Below, piece by piece: positions 1-11,900 of a DNA stretch of 64,000 bases. The notes under the pieces are model-generated. The model searched no databases. It was not told where the DNA came from and saw only the letters and a program-made list of their open reading frames with translations. Each line of letters begins with the position of its first letter. The first letter of the stretch is position 1. The position numbers and the translations under genes are program-made. This DNA is from Heligmosomoides polygyrus polygyrus (taxonomy: Eukaryota; Nematoda; Chromadorea; Rhabditida; Heligmosomidae). The stretch is taken from positions 24,865,253-24,929,252 of the forward strand of contig OX377203.1 in assembly GCA_947396885.1 (NCBI GenBank), read 5' to 3'.

Positions 1-802
1 AGAGATGTGGTAGAGGAGGATCCACACAAAGGTACCAGGGAGATAACGAAGGTTCTTGGCGTCAGCCACAACACAGCTGCCCGGCATCTGAAGGAAATTG
101 GAAAGACCAAAAAGCTGGAAAGATGGGTGCCTCACGAGCTGTCTGGGGAGCAAAGAAACCGACGATATGAGATCTCGTCCGCACTGCTTCTACGGAACGA
201 AGCGGACCCATTCCTTGATCGCATCCTAACCTGTGACGAGAAATGGATAATGTACGACAACAGGCGACGATCGGCACAGTGGGTGGACAGCGATGAGAGC
301 CCAAGGTTTTGGCGAAGCCGGAATTGCACCAAAAGAAAGTAATGGTGACAATATGGTGGTGTTCGCTGGGAATTATTCACCACAGCTTCCTCCCTCCCGG
401 TGAATCCATCACGGCAGAGAAGTACCGCATTGAAATTGAAGAAATGATGAAAAAGTTGAAGGATATCCGGCCGGCCTTGGTAAACCGAAGGCGAGTTCTC
501 CTTCTGCACGACAATGCTCGCCCCATGTAGCAGGAATGACGTTGCAGAAATTGAATGAGCTGAGCACTGAAACTCTACCACATCCTCCGTTTTCTCCCGA
601 CCTCTCCCCAACAGACTACCATTTCTTCAAGCATCTTGGCGACTTCTTGGTAGGGAAAATATTCAAATACCAACAGGATGCCGAAATTGCCTTCGAAGAT
701 TTCGTCAATTCCAGAACTTCTGATTGTTGTGCTACTGGGATAAAAAAGCTTGTGTCACGTTGGCAAAGATGTGTAGAATCAGAAGGTTTTTATTTCGATT
801 AA
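1..802 (+). pseudogene. Mariner transposase, 5'-truncated by the window, frameshifted
   Basis: This is a decayed mariner transposase (cut-and-paste, DD34D). The N-terminal helix-turn-helix tail (SHNTAARHLKEIG) is followed by the WVPHEL linker motif. The first catalytic Asp is in TCDEKW (codon 235-237), the second in LLHDNARP (510-512) and the third in SPTDYHFF (614-616). Allowing for a one-base loss near 525-530, the last two are separated by 34 residues, the mariner signature. A second frameshift lies near 297-310. The C-terminus matches the family pattern and stops at 800-802. The 5' end and 5' inverted repeat lie outside the window, and no 3' terminal repeat was identified. It cannot encode an active enzyme as it stands. 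Confidence 0.95.
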
Positions 803-967
803 TAAACTTGCCTACAAGCCGAGATATTAACTGTTTAAATTTACAGTGGTTCAGTGCCATTTATTTCATTACAACCTAATACATTTGAGTATGAAGAACA
901 GTGGTATCGGAAAGGACATGGAGCTGGGCGTTCTTGGTCGTTCTCAGTATTCCCTCAGCACCCTTGA

Positions 968-1139
968 AAGCTCCCTAAGCTGCTCCTTTCCTCCTGTCCA
1001 GCTCCGTCATTAGTTCGCTTTCGACGTTGACTTTTCACACGCACATGGGGCGCTGCTAGGGCTTTCGAAGGTGCCTTTCGCGCTGAACGGAACTCATCAT
1101 CAGAAATTTCTACCTTTTTCGTAAGCGCCTGGCGAATTC
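968..1139 (-). other. Possible host exon on the minus strand
   Basis: A short open stretch on - ends in TGA at 968-970 and reads as a charged, lysine/arginine-rich segment with an acidic patch (EISDDEF, then KSQRRKR). Its upstream edge coincides with the arm of the neighbouring inverted repeat. No splice site or family assignment could be fixed. It may be chance. Confidence 0.2.
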
Positions 1140-2375
1140 AGCAGTGACTCGCAAGGAGAGCCTCCAGAGTGGCCGTGACCTTTGCGATGCAATTTTTACA
1201 GGATGTAGGATCCCGTGTGGAGAGTCCAAAACCATAGTTACTTTTTTCGGAATGCTCTTCTGTGGTCGAAAAAAAACGTCTGGACGCGCGAGCGCGTAGC
1301 TCATAACGCCCTACTGCCACCCGGTCCATGTGGTCCGTTGGCATAGTGGTAGCAGGGTCGCCTCTCGGGTGCACCGAGCGGGTTTCACGGTTCGGTCTCC
1401 GGTGCCGCCAATGTTTTAGCACACATCAGGTCGTTATTATTATGGGCTTGCGTGACCACAGGAGTCAATTTGTGCACGATTAATGCTTTTAGTATTTGAA
1501 CCTAGCCTCTTTGGGCTTTCGTTTGAGTTACCTCTCAATGGATCGTATTTGCACTATATCATTCTATTGGGTCGCTAACATAAAAAAAATCTTGCTCACA
1601 TAAAGTAACTGCTTTTGTTGCTGACAATGATAACAACAATTTTGATATAGAACTATGAAACATTTAGAACATTATCGCTTATCGCACCAGCAGCATCTTG
1701 CAAACGCTAGGGACGAACAATCCTCCTCTCCCTTACAAGGCATCATTACTTCTTCTTCGTTGAAGGCATAATCGGTAGGCGTAGAGAAGGGCCCCGGGTG
1801 ATCATCAACTTATCCAGCCGCCACCCAAGCATATGCCAGACGTGGCCGGAATACCGGAGCGCAGGACTGCCGATAGGTCTGGCTTATAATCTGCAATTGA
1901 GCAAATGCGTGCGAATGGAATCCAGTTCGTACGATGTTCTATGCTATTTACTTACTTTCAAGATGCCGTTTCTGCTGTGTAGCAAATTCAAACGAAAGCC
2001 CAAAAAGGCTAGGTTCAAATACTAAAAGCATTAATCGTGTACAAATCGACTCCTGTGATCACGCAAGCACATAATAATAACTATCCGATGTGTGCAAAAA
2101 CATTGGCGTCACCGGAGACCGAACCATCAAACTCGCTCGGTGCACCCGAGAGGCGACCCTGTTACCAGTACGCCAACGGACCACGTCCCATTGGGTGGCA
2201 GCAGGGCGTTATGAGCTGCGCGCTCGCGCGTCCAGACGTTTTTTTTTTCGACCACAGAAGAGCATTCCGAAAAAAGTAACTATGGTTTTGGACTCTCCAC
2301 ACGGGATCCTACATCCTGTACAAATTGCATCGCAAAAGCTCACGGCCACTCTGAAGGCTCTCCTTGTCAGACCTT
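1140..2375. repeat. Foldback element with tRNA-like sequence in both arms
   Basis: Two arms of roughly 390 bp (about 1140-1535 and 1985-2375) are imperfect reverse complements around a spacer of about 450 bp. Each arm carries a tRNA-like segment. In the left arm an A-box-like TGGCATAGTGG (1339-1349) is followed by a B-box-like GGTTCGGTCTCC (1389-1400), the spacing expected of an internal pol III promoter. The mirrored copy lies near 2120-2205. The short reading frames here are not credible genes. A pair of inserted tRNA-derived SINEs in inverted orientation would look the same. Confidence 0.75.
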
Positions 2376-2953
2376 TGCACACAGAACTTCCGCAAGGCAC
2401 CTTATAAATATTAGATCCGGCGTCGATTCAGATAATTAGTGTTCGTCATTTTTTTCCAACTCGGTGAAAAGACATCTGCCAATAATGGTATTTTTGAAAA
2501 ACTCGGATCTTGGGATAATTCGGATAAGAGCAGCTTGAAGAAGAAGGAGTTTTGGATGACCCAATAGCTGATTTGTCTTCGGACCTCTCACAGGGTATCT
2601 GCGTCGGTTAGTGCATCCGGTTTCTGATCAAAAACGGGTATCTGAATTATCCAAAATCTAATGTGGAGGAGACCCTATATGAATCGCCCTAAGTTTCGGG
2701 CTTTTCAGAAATCCCATAGTACGATACGCACGGCTTTTTTAACTAAGGTTTGAAAAAATGACGGATCCGGATTATCCGAAGCTGCCTCGGATCCAGTGTC
2801 TAGTACCTATCCCTTGGGTGAATGGATGGGCAGCAATGATGGACCAAAGGCTACATTAAAAGTAACCGAAGCTTTCACCATGTAGATGAACAGGGGTTGA
2901 CTAGGAGCGAGCACGACACGACACATCAGTCTGTCTTATTGTTGTGATGTTAG
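2376..2953. other. Intergenic or intronic, no gene seen
   Basis: The stretch contains several related GGATCCGG / CGGATTATCC-type inverted fragments, suggesting an old palindromic repeat at about 2410-2800. No exon was recognised. A T-rich acceptor-like tract ends at 2953 before the first coiled-coil exon. Confidence 0.4.
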
Positions 2954-5900
2954 GTGAACGCAAGAAGTACTAGCAAGGAGGAGATGGAGCAATGCAGGGC
3001 AGCTCTTAACGAATGTCGAGACAATCTTAAACAGGCGATTGCTGAGAAGGAAGCCCTGCTGCAGAAAGAGGTGACGACTGTTTGATTCATCACTATTACT
3101 GTTGCCTGTGCCCTCGTATTACGGTCATTGCTTAAGGCCTCTTATACTGAGCAGATTGCTAAGTTGGAGTCGCTACGGTATGAGCTGAAATGTCGCGACG
3201 ATCTCATAGCCGAGTTGCGATCGGCGGAGACGAAGTTGCAGGACACTGTGGTAGGCGTTGTGTCATGGAGGTGAAGCATGGCATAGGTAGACGGGTATGT
3301 TGCGAGTTTCAGACTGAAAAGACGGCTGAGCTCAACAGAATGGAAAATGAACTGCGTAGAATGGGCGACGAGTGTGCTCGTGTCCGCGAGGAGTTCCATG
3401 TCTTCCAGGTGAGTGGAGCTCATGTACTGGGATGTGCTGTGCGAAATGTTTGCATGCGTATCCCAAAAAGGGATTAACTAATTCCGACTATTATTTGTAT
3501 CTTTATGCTTGGTTATGTTGACGGTAGGTTTCTTTGAGTACAAACTGGTTCGAGTGAGACGACGTATATGGGGAGATGTCTGCCCAGAACTGCCCTGTAT
3601 GTGCACGACATCACCCTTGCAGGGACATCATGGAGCAGTTGCTGCAAGAGGACAATTGGGATACAAAGCGTTGCCAAAATAGGCCAATAGCTTAACGTAT
3701 AGAAGACTGCACAAGGGATGGGGTAGTGTGCCGGATCAGCCCTGGACTTGACAAGAGAATATGGATGAACTGAAGTACCTTAGTTGAAGAATAAAGAACG
3801 GCAATACTGAATCCCTTTTGGTACGCTCCACGCATTCTACTTCTACGGGATGTCGTGGAGGCGGTTTGAATCGTATTTGGCCTTCTGGATCTGTTCATCC
3901 GTTCAGCTGAAGGCGACAACGCCCAGAGGAAGGGCTTCACATCTTGATCCGCATTATTGATCGTCGCTCATGGGGAGCCTTTCAACGTGGAAACCACGCG
4001 AATTCCACTGCCGATGGAAATACTTCCCAGCTCTTAAACAGTATCGATCGGCTAACAACGATTGATCATATCGATTATTACCGATATGAAAAAAAACGTG
4101 TGAAGTCAGGATGGTGTGAATATGTTTGCCGTTGGAGATACTTCATTGCCTGTAAAGACATCGCCTGTCGTATTTTAGGGGTGAAGGCACAGCCAGTAGT
4201 CAGAATGGCCGATAACGCAGCTGTCTTCTGCTTAAGAAGGTAATTCAGCAGATTTGACCCAGAGTTGGAGACATTCTGGAGGCCACCTCGACGTGTCCAA
4301 GGTGAAAGGACGCTGTCAGGCAGAATATTGTCCAAGGCAATGCGACGGCTGACAAAGCCAGTTTAAGTGAGCTTTCGAACATCTTCTATATTCTCAGGTC
4401 AGTCGAAGCAGGTGCCGGCTGTCGCGTGCACCCGATTCGAGGTTCCTAGTTTGGATTCCTCGCTCTGGAAAACTAAGCCTTCCATCCCTCCGTGGTCGCT
4501 GAATTGCTACCAGACTTGTCTGGGGAGGATAACGCGTTGACTTGTCTATCCACCGGCCACCGCAACTTAATGTGTGGCCAAATATGCATTCAAATCGCTT
4601 CCACGACACCCGTAGAAACAGAATGCATGGCGCATCCCTGAAAAGGATTGAGTAACGATGTTATGGTAGGTTCACATATCGATCGCGCGACGCGATGAAT
4701 CGATGTGGGGGCCTATCGTGACATCGGTCGCGCGCACACTAAATGATCCCTAACGTCGTCCTTTATCCTTTCTTGTCACTTCCTTGGAAGTCTCTTCTAA
4801 ATGAAGTGCTTATCGCAGGATGCAAGACTTGGAGGTGCAGCTCACACACGCCGCGATCCGCAACAGCTCGATAGGCCATCTGTCAATTCAGAATCCCCGG
4901 CTTGCCGCCATGTCTCTTGTAGGAAAAACGGTTGGTGGTTGTGGTTAGGTGGCTTGGTCATACATAGCTGTTTTCGCTAAGCGCAACACAGCTCATACAT
5001 ACGGCTTATCCAGTGTCTAAAGATAGCCATAGCGGCATGTCACAAGCTAGCAAACTTTTTTCAGTTCTCATCCTTGAAATAAGCCAAAATGCTTAGCTGC
5101 TGGTAAAGAATTGGGAGCCTTGTAGTAGTCCAATCAGCATACACATTTTCGAGGCACCCTACATTTGCCCGCTTCGAGAACATCATGAATCATCTGTGAG
5201 CTGCTTTTAGGAGATGGCCGAGCGGCAGTATTGCGAAAAACTCGAGCAGATCGACGCATTGTCATCTCGGCTGGCACAGCTGGAGTCATATCCAGGTGCT
5301 TGTTGCAGTTCTTGCCTTCTTCATGCTGCCACCAGCGGCTGCGGGATCCCAGCCCGTTTCCTCTGAACAGCATTTCGTCGAAATATTCGAGCGATACGTT
5401 CAATTACAGAATGTTGCAGGTCAAACGGTCTCCATAGACTGTCAGAGCTGCCTGGGTGACGTGGGTGACCGGGCAAAGTCGCCACCGGGTGACACGGTCA
5501 CACGTGCACTTTACGACTGCATCCTGCCGGCAGTTCGAGAACTGGTTGAAAAGGCGGCGAATGTGTGTAAACCGGGCTTCGATTCCCCTTTGCACCCTGC
5601 CGTCCTGCATCACGTTGTTCCAGGAGTCGAGAAGCGTCGCCGAAGCCATTAGAGAGATGCGCGACACGGCTGTCACGTTAACGTCCGCACAGTCCAATGC
5701 TGTCGTTCCTTACCAGCAAGGTTTGTGAATGAGCAGCGTAGCTCACCTCGTGTTTGGACGACCACCTGTGGAACTGCGTGACATTTCAGCTACTTCACCA
5801 CCTCCTCCGGAGAAGTTCGACGCGAAAACACAGACGAGCGAGAGCTACTTCCTGGAGAACGGCGACTCGCTTCCAGTGAATCAGTTGCTCACGTCCATCG

Positions 5901-8900
5901 AGAATTATAGAGATGTAAGCAGTGCAACTTCGCCTATTTCTCGTTAGTGTGGGATGAAGTATTGCATTTGTTGCAGCCCAACGCCAACTCATCTTTGCTG
6001 CCGATTCAGTCCGGCTTGAGGAGGCTGCTTACTGCTATCAGAATAGAGCCGACGACAGAAGTTATGAATAATGCGGTAAGTCGTTGCGTCATGTGGGACG
6101 ATTCGGTCAGGTCCTAACTCATTGTTATTACCTGTTATAAGCCGGTGTTGATCCAACATGACAAACGTCGGTTAGTGGCATGAAAGGATTTGGAAAAGAT
6201 TTACTGCTCGAACCTTGTCGTGTTTTGGAGAGTAAGTTGGTTAGAAAACAATCGTGAGAGGGTTTGGAACCGAGCACGAAAGTCGGCCACGCCACCGTTG
6301 CGCAATAGCAACACGTGCTGCGGGGGTGGGGCGTGGCCCTTTCGTTCTCGGTTCCAAACCCTTTCATGGTTAATTACTAACAATTTAGTGCCTGAGACAC
6401 GACAAGGTTCAAGCGGTGCAGTAAATCCTTTCCAAGCCTTTGCGTGCTCGTTCACTAACCGACTTTTGTCGGTACCAAGCGAGCTGGTGCACACAGGCAA
6501 GGTATCTTAAAACGGGTTAGTTAGATCAACCAGACCCGGACTACCTTGCCCAGCTTTGTGCTTAAGTGTTGTCTGTAGAGAGGTAACCTGCAGATTACAC
6601 ATCGGCCCTGATTAGTCGCATTTGGATGCCGCACGCATGTTATTTTTGCGGTACCAGTACATCGACCCAGAGGGATGGAAAGCTGGGTTAGCCAAGGGGA
6701 AAACTAGAATCAAGGGCTTCGGTTGGGGAAGCTGACGACGACAGGCACCCCATCCGACTGCGCTATCGCTTGCCTATTTCTACGCTATACAGCGATTTGT
6801 GGGGGTTAGGTGGTGGACGGATCAGTTCTCTACCTTCTATAACCTCATGTAGGCACGTTAGACCGATTAAAGTACCCTGGAGGCACAGTTGTTCTGGTAC
6901 TACCAACGCCGTTATTAAGTGCTATACGCTTCTCCAAACCGTCTGCCTAGATTATCTAGCTTAAACTAATAAGCATCAGAAGGATTTGTTCGCTCGGACG
7001 GAACAGTAAACCTGGGAAAGTGGGATTAGAATGTTGACACGGGCTTAGAACAAACCGAACATTTTGTGCAGCAAAAGTTGTTTCCGCATTTTCACGTAGA
7101 ATGGAATGTGCATTCCGTAAGAGCAATTGGCGCCAGACATATTCTTCTGTACATCATAGAGCGATTTGGGCTCAGTAAACGATCCGTAGTCGGCTCGACT
7201 TCATTTGCTATTTTGATTTCGATAGTTCCACAGGTGGGTGCGTATTGCAGCCGGAAGAGGCTCCAACTTCTGCACCCCAAATTGATTCATGGTCCGTGTC
7301 GTGCCTATGAAAACGGCCCTTCCATCTCTCCGGGATTGCTGATTTGGTACCGAATTTACCTGGCAAATATAAGTTGTGAACGTATTCATCTTCTGATCAC
7401 CGCAGTTTGTTGTATTTGCCCAACAGATGTACATTCAGATTGTTTGAAAGGTGTCACGTAGAAGGAGAATGCGTGGCGCATTCCTAGTGGGGATTGATTA
7501 GCGGCTATCTTCATCCCAGATATCATCGTTTGAAAGACGAATTTTCTGCGTGAACTGCTGTGCGCCTGTGCATGTGGAAGCCTATGCCAGCGGACGATCT
7601 GTTGTGTTCCACAGTGAAGCTGAATAGGAGGACTAAAGCTCATAGAACATGTGTTACCGTACCACTGAGACCACTTTCCTCTATTCTGTGCACTACTGTG
7701 GCTTCAGTGACGAAACCTTTGAATTACCACTCATTATGACATTTATAGGCGCGATTGGAAGACGTGGCGCTTGTCTCGCACCGATTTCACATTCTTGGTT
7801 CGGGTTTTCCTCGCTAACTTCTATCCCTTCGGAGTCGGAGAGTTCGCAACAAACTTCTGGGAATGATAAAACACTGACTTGTTCATTGCATGACCATCTA
7901 AACTCATTGTACATAGAGATGAAATCCGCATTCAAATTGCCTCAACGAGGTCAAATAGAAGTAGAATATTGAGCGCATCATGGAAAAAGGGGGTTTGATA
8001 AACGTCGCCTTTATCCTTTTACCGGACCTTTAGTTGGGTGCTTCGCCTCCAAACCCCGAGTACCCCGACTGTATTGTTTTCTTCTTTAGGCCTTCTCACT
8101 TTGGTTATAATAAAAAACTAGTTTCACTATATAGAATAGTAGAGCGGGATACAGTGGGCGGAATCTTCAAAACTGCTCCTGTGGGACCAATCCACTCTCT
8201 AACGCACGTATGCGATTTATTCTCCGAAGTACACGTTTTCTATGACGATGAGGAGATCGTGAGTCTCAATCCGAAGCACTTAATCTGCAGAAGCAGAAAT
8301 GAAATCAATCGGTATTGGTAGACTGTTCGATACCGTTAACTGTCCGACAGCAATAATATCCCTCCTATTCCTTTAGTCACTCTCTCTACCCCGCGTCCAC
8401 CCCGCCAGTGCTCCTTACCTTTGTGCCTTAGTGAAATAACGAATTTAAAGAAGTCGTAGAGAGTCAAATACGCGCACACTCGTCGAACGAACCCTTTAAA
8501 AAGTCTTCTCACGGATGCTGTACGAAGTATGTTTGTGGAACGTCGACTGGATCTGGATGCACGTTGTACGTCTGACTCACGTGTTCTGAATCCTGACGCA
8601 CGTTGCATAACATCTGTCACACAATTGCTGAGCCCCGACGCACGTTGTACGATACTGATAAAAATCCTGGTCCCCTTTACTGGTCTTCCTTCACTAGTCC
8701 CCTTTTACTGCCCCCTCCCTCTACTGGTTCCCCCTTACTGGTCCTTTACCCCTTCGCTGACCTCGTTCTGCTGGAGCCTCCCCCCTCCTAACTGGTCCCC
8801 ATTACTGCTCTCATCTTCACTGGTCTTTTCTTTACTGTGCACCTTTCGCTGTTCCCCCCCCCCCCCCACTTTACTGGTCCCCACTCCTTCAGCCGTCTCA

Positions 8901-11900
8901 CCTTCACTGATTCCCTTCACTGGTCATCCCTTTACTGATCCCCTCTTCACTGGTCACCCATCGGTAACACGTCTTCTGAACTCAGACACCTCTTGCGCGA
9001 CATCGTAAATACATCGTCTAAACCCAGACACCCTTGCGCGACACCGGTGACAGCTCTTCTGAACCCAGGCACCCATTATGAGACATCGGTTACATGTCGT
9101 CTGAATCCGGACAGCCCTTGTGCGACACGGGTGATACAACTTCCGAACCTGGACGCCTGTCGAACGTCGGTGGCACGTCTTCTGACGTTCGCGACACGAT
9201 GTGGGTGACACCTCAACCCGGACGCCTATTATCATTACTCAATGTCTATGAAAGGCCAGATGGACCAACGGAAGGACGGATGGACGTACGGGCGGACAGA
9301 CGGACGGACGGACAGACACACACAACCGCTTACTCTTTTATATATAGTCCTACTATATATAAAGGAGTTAGCGGTTGTCCGTCCGTCCGTCTGCTCATCT
9401 GTCCGGCCTTTCCTAGAAGTCGACTAGCAGGCGTCCGTGTTCAGACGAGGTGCCACCCACGCCGTGTCGTGACGTAGAAGAAGTGTCACCGATGTCGCGC
9501 AAAGGGCGTTCGAGTTCAAAACACATGCCTCCGACGTTGCTCAACAGACGTTCGGATTTAGAAGATGTGTCAGCGAAGTCGTGCAACAGGCGCTCGGATT
9601 CAAAAACCATGTCAGCGATGTCGCGCATTGAGTGTTTGGGTTCAAAAGAGGTGTCAATCGCGTAGTGGATGTCTGGGGTCAGAAGACATGTCATCGATAT
9701 CATGCAAGGACTGTCCGGATTCCGAACACGTGTAGTGGGAGACCACTAAAGAGGAGACCAGTAAGCGGGGTCCAGTGACGGGTGAGAGGACCAGCGAAGG
9801 GAGGAGGTGGGGGTGGGATATCAGTAAGAGTAGAACCTTTAATGGGACACAGTGAAGGGGGACCAATAAAGAAATCCACTAACAAGGGAACTGTCTGAAC
9901 GGTACGCCGGAACGGCAAGAACGAGTACTATAGGGAGAATCCCCGTCCTCCAAACAGTAACAGAACATGTTTTGTTTTTGCCGAATCCTTGAGGCAAACG
10001 AGTACGAGGGTGTAATGGTTAAGGGTCCGCAGAGCCAGCTCTTCAAGGCAGCGCAAGATCCCGGTGCCGTGGACTGGGTGGCGCAGTGGTAGAGGGCACG
10101 CCTCGTGTTCGTGAGGTCTAGGGTTCGGTTCCCATGCTACGTAGCGTTTTTGCACTTGTACCATAGTATCGGATTTCCATATCTCAACTTATTTTTGGCT
10201 TCACAGTTCCTGCCCAGTGGTACTCCGCTGCAGCCCAAGCCTGGAATCGCGATACAGTCCGCTTTCCCCAGTTCTCAAACTTGTATAGTATAACAATTCT
10301 AGTATAGCCAAACCTTTTCCTCCGAAACGATCTGTCCTCCCGAAAACGTGATAGTGCCTTCACTGGTTAATGCTGTCGTGACTCCGGCACAATCCTCCTC
10401 TGGTTGAAACTCTTGGTCCTCTTCTTCCACTACCTCCAACTTCTCCACTTCGTCGATTTCCAGCTGTCGCTGTTCGGAATCCTGTAGGATACTTGCTATC
10501 CTTTCCGCCAGCTTCATTTCGTCTCTCGAAGGGACAGCATCCAGTGGAGGTCCGCACTTTTGAAGAGTCAGTGTTGGCAGCAGCAGCTTGTTATACCAGC
10601 GCGACTTTTAAGCATAACAGAGGCGAGAATATTGATCGAGGTGGTAGGTCAAGATGAAGATCATGTGGTCCCCTCCTACACTGTGAGTACACTGGTGGCA
10701 CTCACCTCACCGACACCAATAAATTGCATTTGAAGCATTTTTCTGGCATTCGGCCGCAGTTTCATGTTGTTCCTGTGTCAAAATTTCTTACATTGACAAT
10801 GAGAACAATTTGTTGGAGTAAAAGTTTCATATAAAATCACATTTGGCATATTTCGGACAATGGTGGTGAATTGAGAGATGTCGACAAATAATAAGTAATA
10901 AAAACGTCTTACCGTAGCAAACTCCAAAAACAAGTTCAGATACGGAAATCCTCCGATACTATGGTAAAAGTGCAAAAATCCGCCGTAGCATGGGACCTCA
11001 CAAACATGAGGGATCCCTCTACCACTGCGCCACCCAGTTCACGACACCGGGATCTTGCGCTGCCGTGAAGAGCTGGCTCTGCGGACCCTTAACCATTACA
11101 CCCTCATACTCGTTTGCCTCAAGGATTCGGCAAAAACAAAACATGTTCTGTTACTATTTGGAGGACGGGGATTCTCCCTATAGTACTCGTTCTTGCAGTG
11201 AGGGGGGGGGGGGGGGAGCGAACGGGAACCAGTGAAGTGGGGAAGTTCTGTGAAGGGAGAACCGGTAAAGGGGGAACCATTAAAGGAGGACCAGTGAAGA
11301 GGGGACCAGGGAAGGTAGGGCCAGTAAAGGAGAGGGGACCAGTAAAAGGGATCAGTGAAGGTGAGACCAGTAATGGGGGAGCTATGGAAGGGACTGGGGC
11401 AGTAAAGGAGGGACCATTAATGGGGACCAGTGAAGGGGACCAATAAAGGGTACCACTTAGGTGAGGGGAGGCAGAGGAGGGGCAAAAAGGGGGAAAAATG
11501 GGAACCAATGAAGTGGGAGAGTCCTGTGAAGGGGGAGGGGGGACCGGTAAAGGGAGAACCAGTGAAGGTGGACCAGTAATAGGAAGGGGATCAGTGGAAG
11601 GAACCTGTAAGGGCGGACCAGTACTTCTTCTCACTATCGTCCAGCGTGTATGTGAGAGGAACGTTGTACAACGTTGTCTAGATCAAGAGGTGTGTCACAG
11701 ATCAGGCATTGCGAAGCATGCGTTGGATTTTCAGATGGCCTTTGAAAGGCAGCGAGCGTGTGCCTGTACATGCCCCTCACTCTCACTTCTGACTGATGCT
11801 CACTACATTTTTCTTCCTGTCTCTGGCTGCACATGGGTAAGGGGGTCGGAGGATTATTATTGCCGTCGGATATTTAGCGGTGTAGAGCTCTCACAAGATT

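Noticed and set aside
1331..1409. Functional tRNA gene
   Set aside because: The pol III boxes are good, but the seven bases before the A box do not pair with the 3' side, and a mirrored copy lies at about 2120-2205.
10079..10140. Functional tRNA gene
   Set aside because: A and B boxes match, but the acceptor stem of this copy does not pair and the anticodon arm is irregular. The segment occurs in both arms of a foldback element, so it is a tRNA-derived repeat.
10360..10557. 65-codon minus frame in F1 copy A as a gene
   Set aside because: It overlaps a more protein-like frame and is absent from copy B of the same element. Neither frame could be assigned a function.
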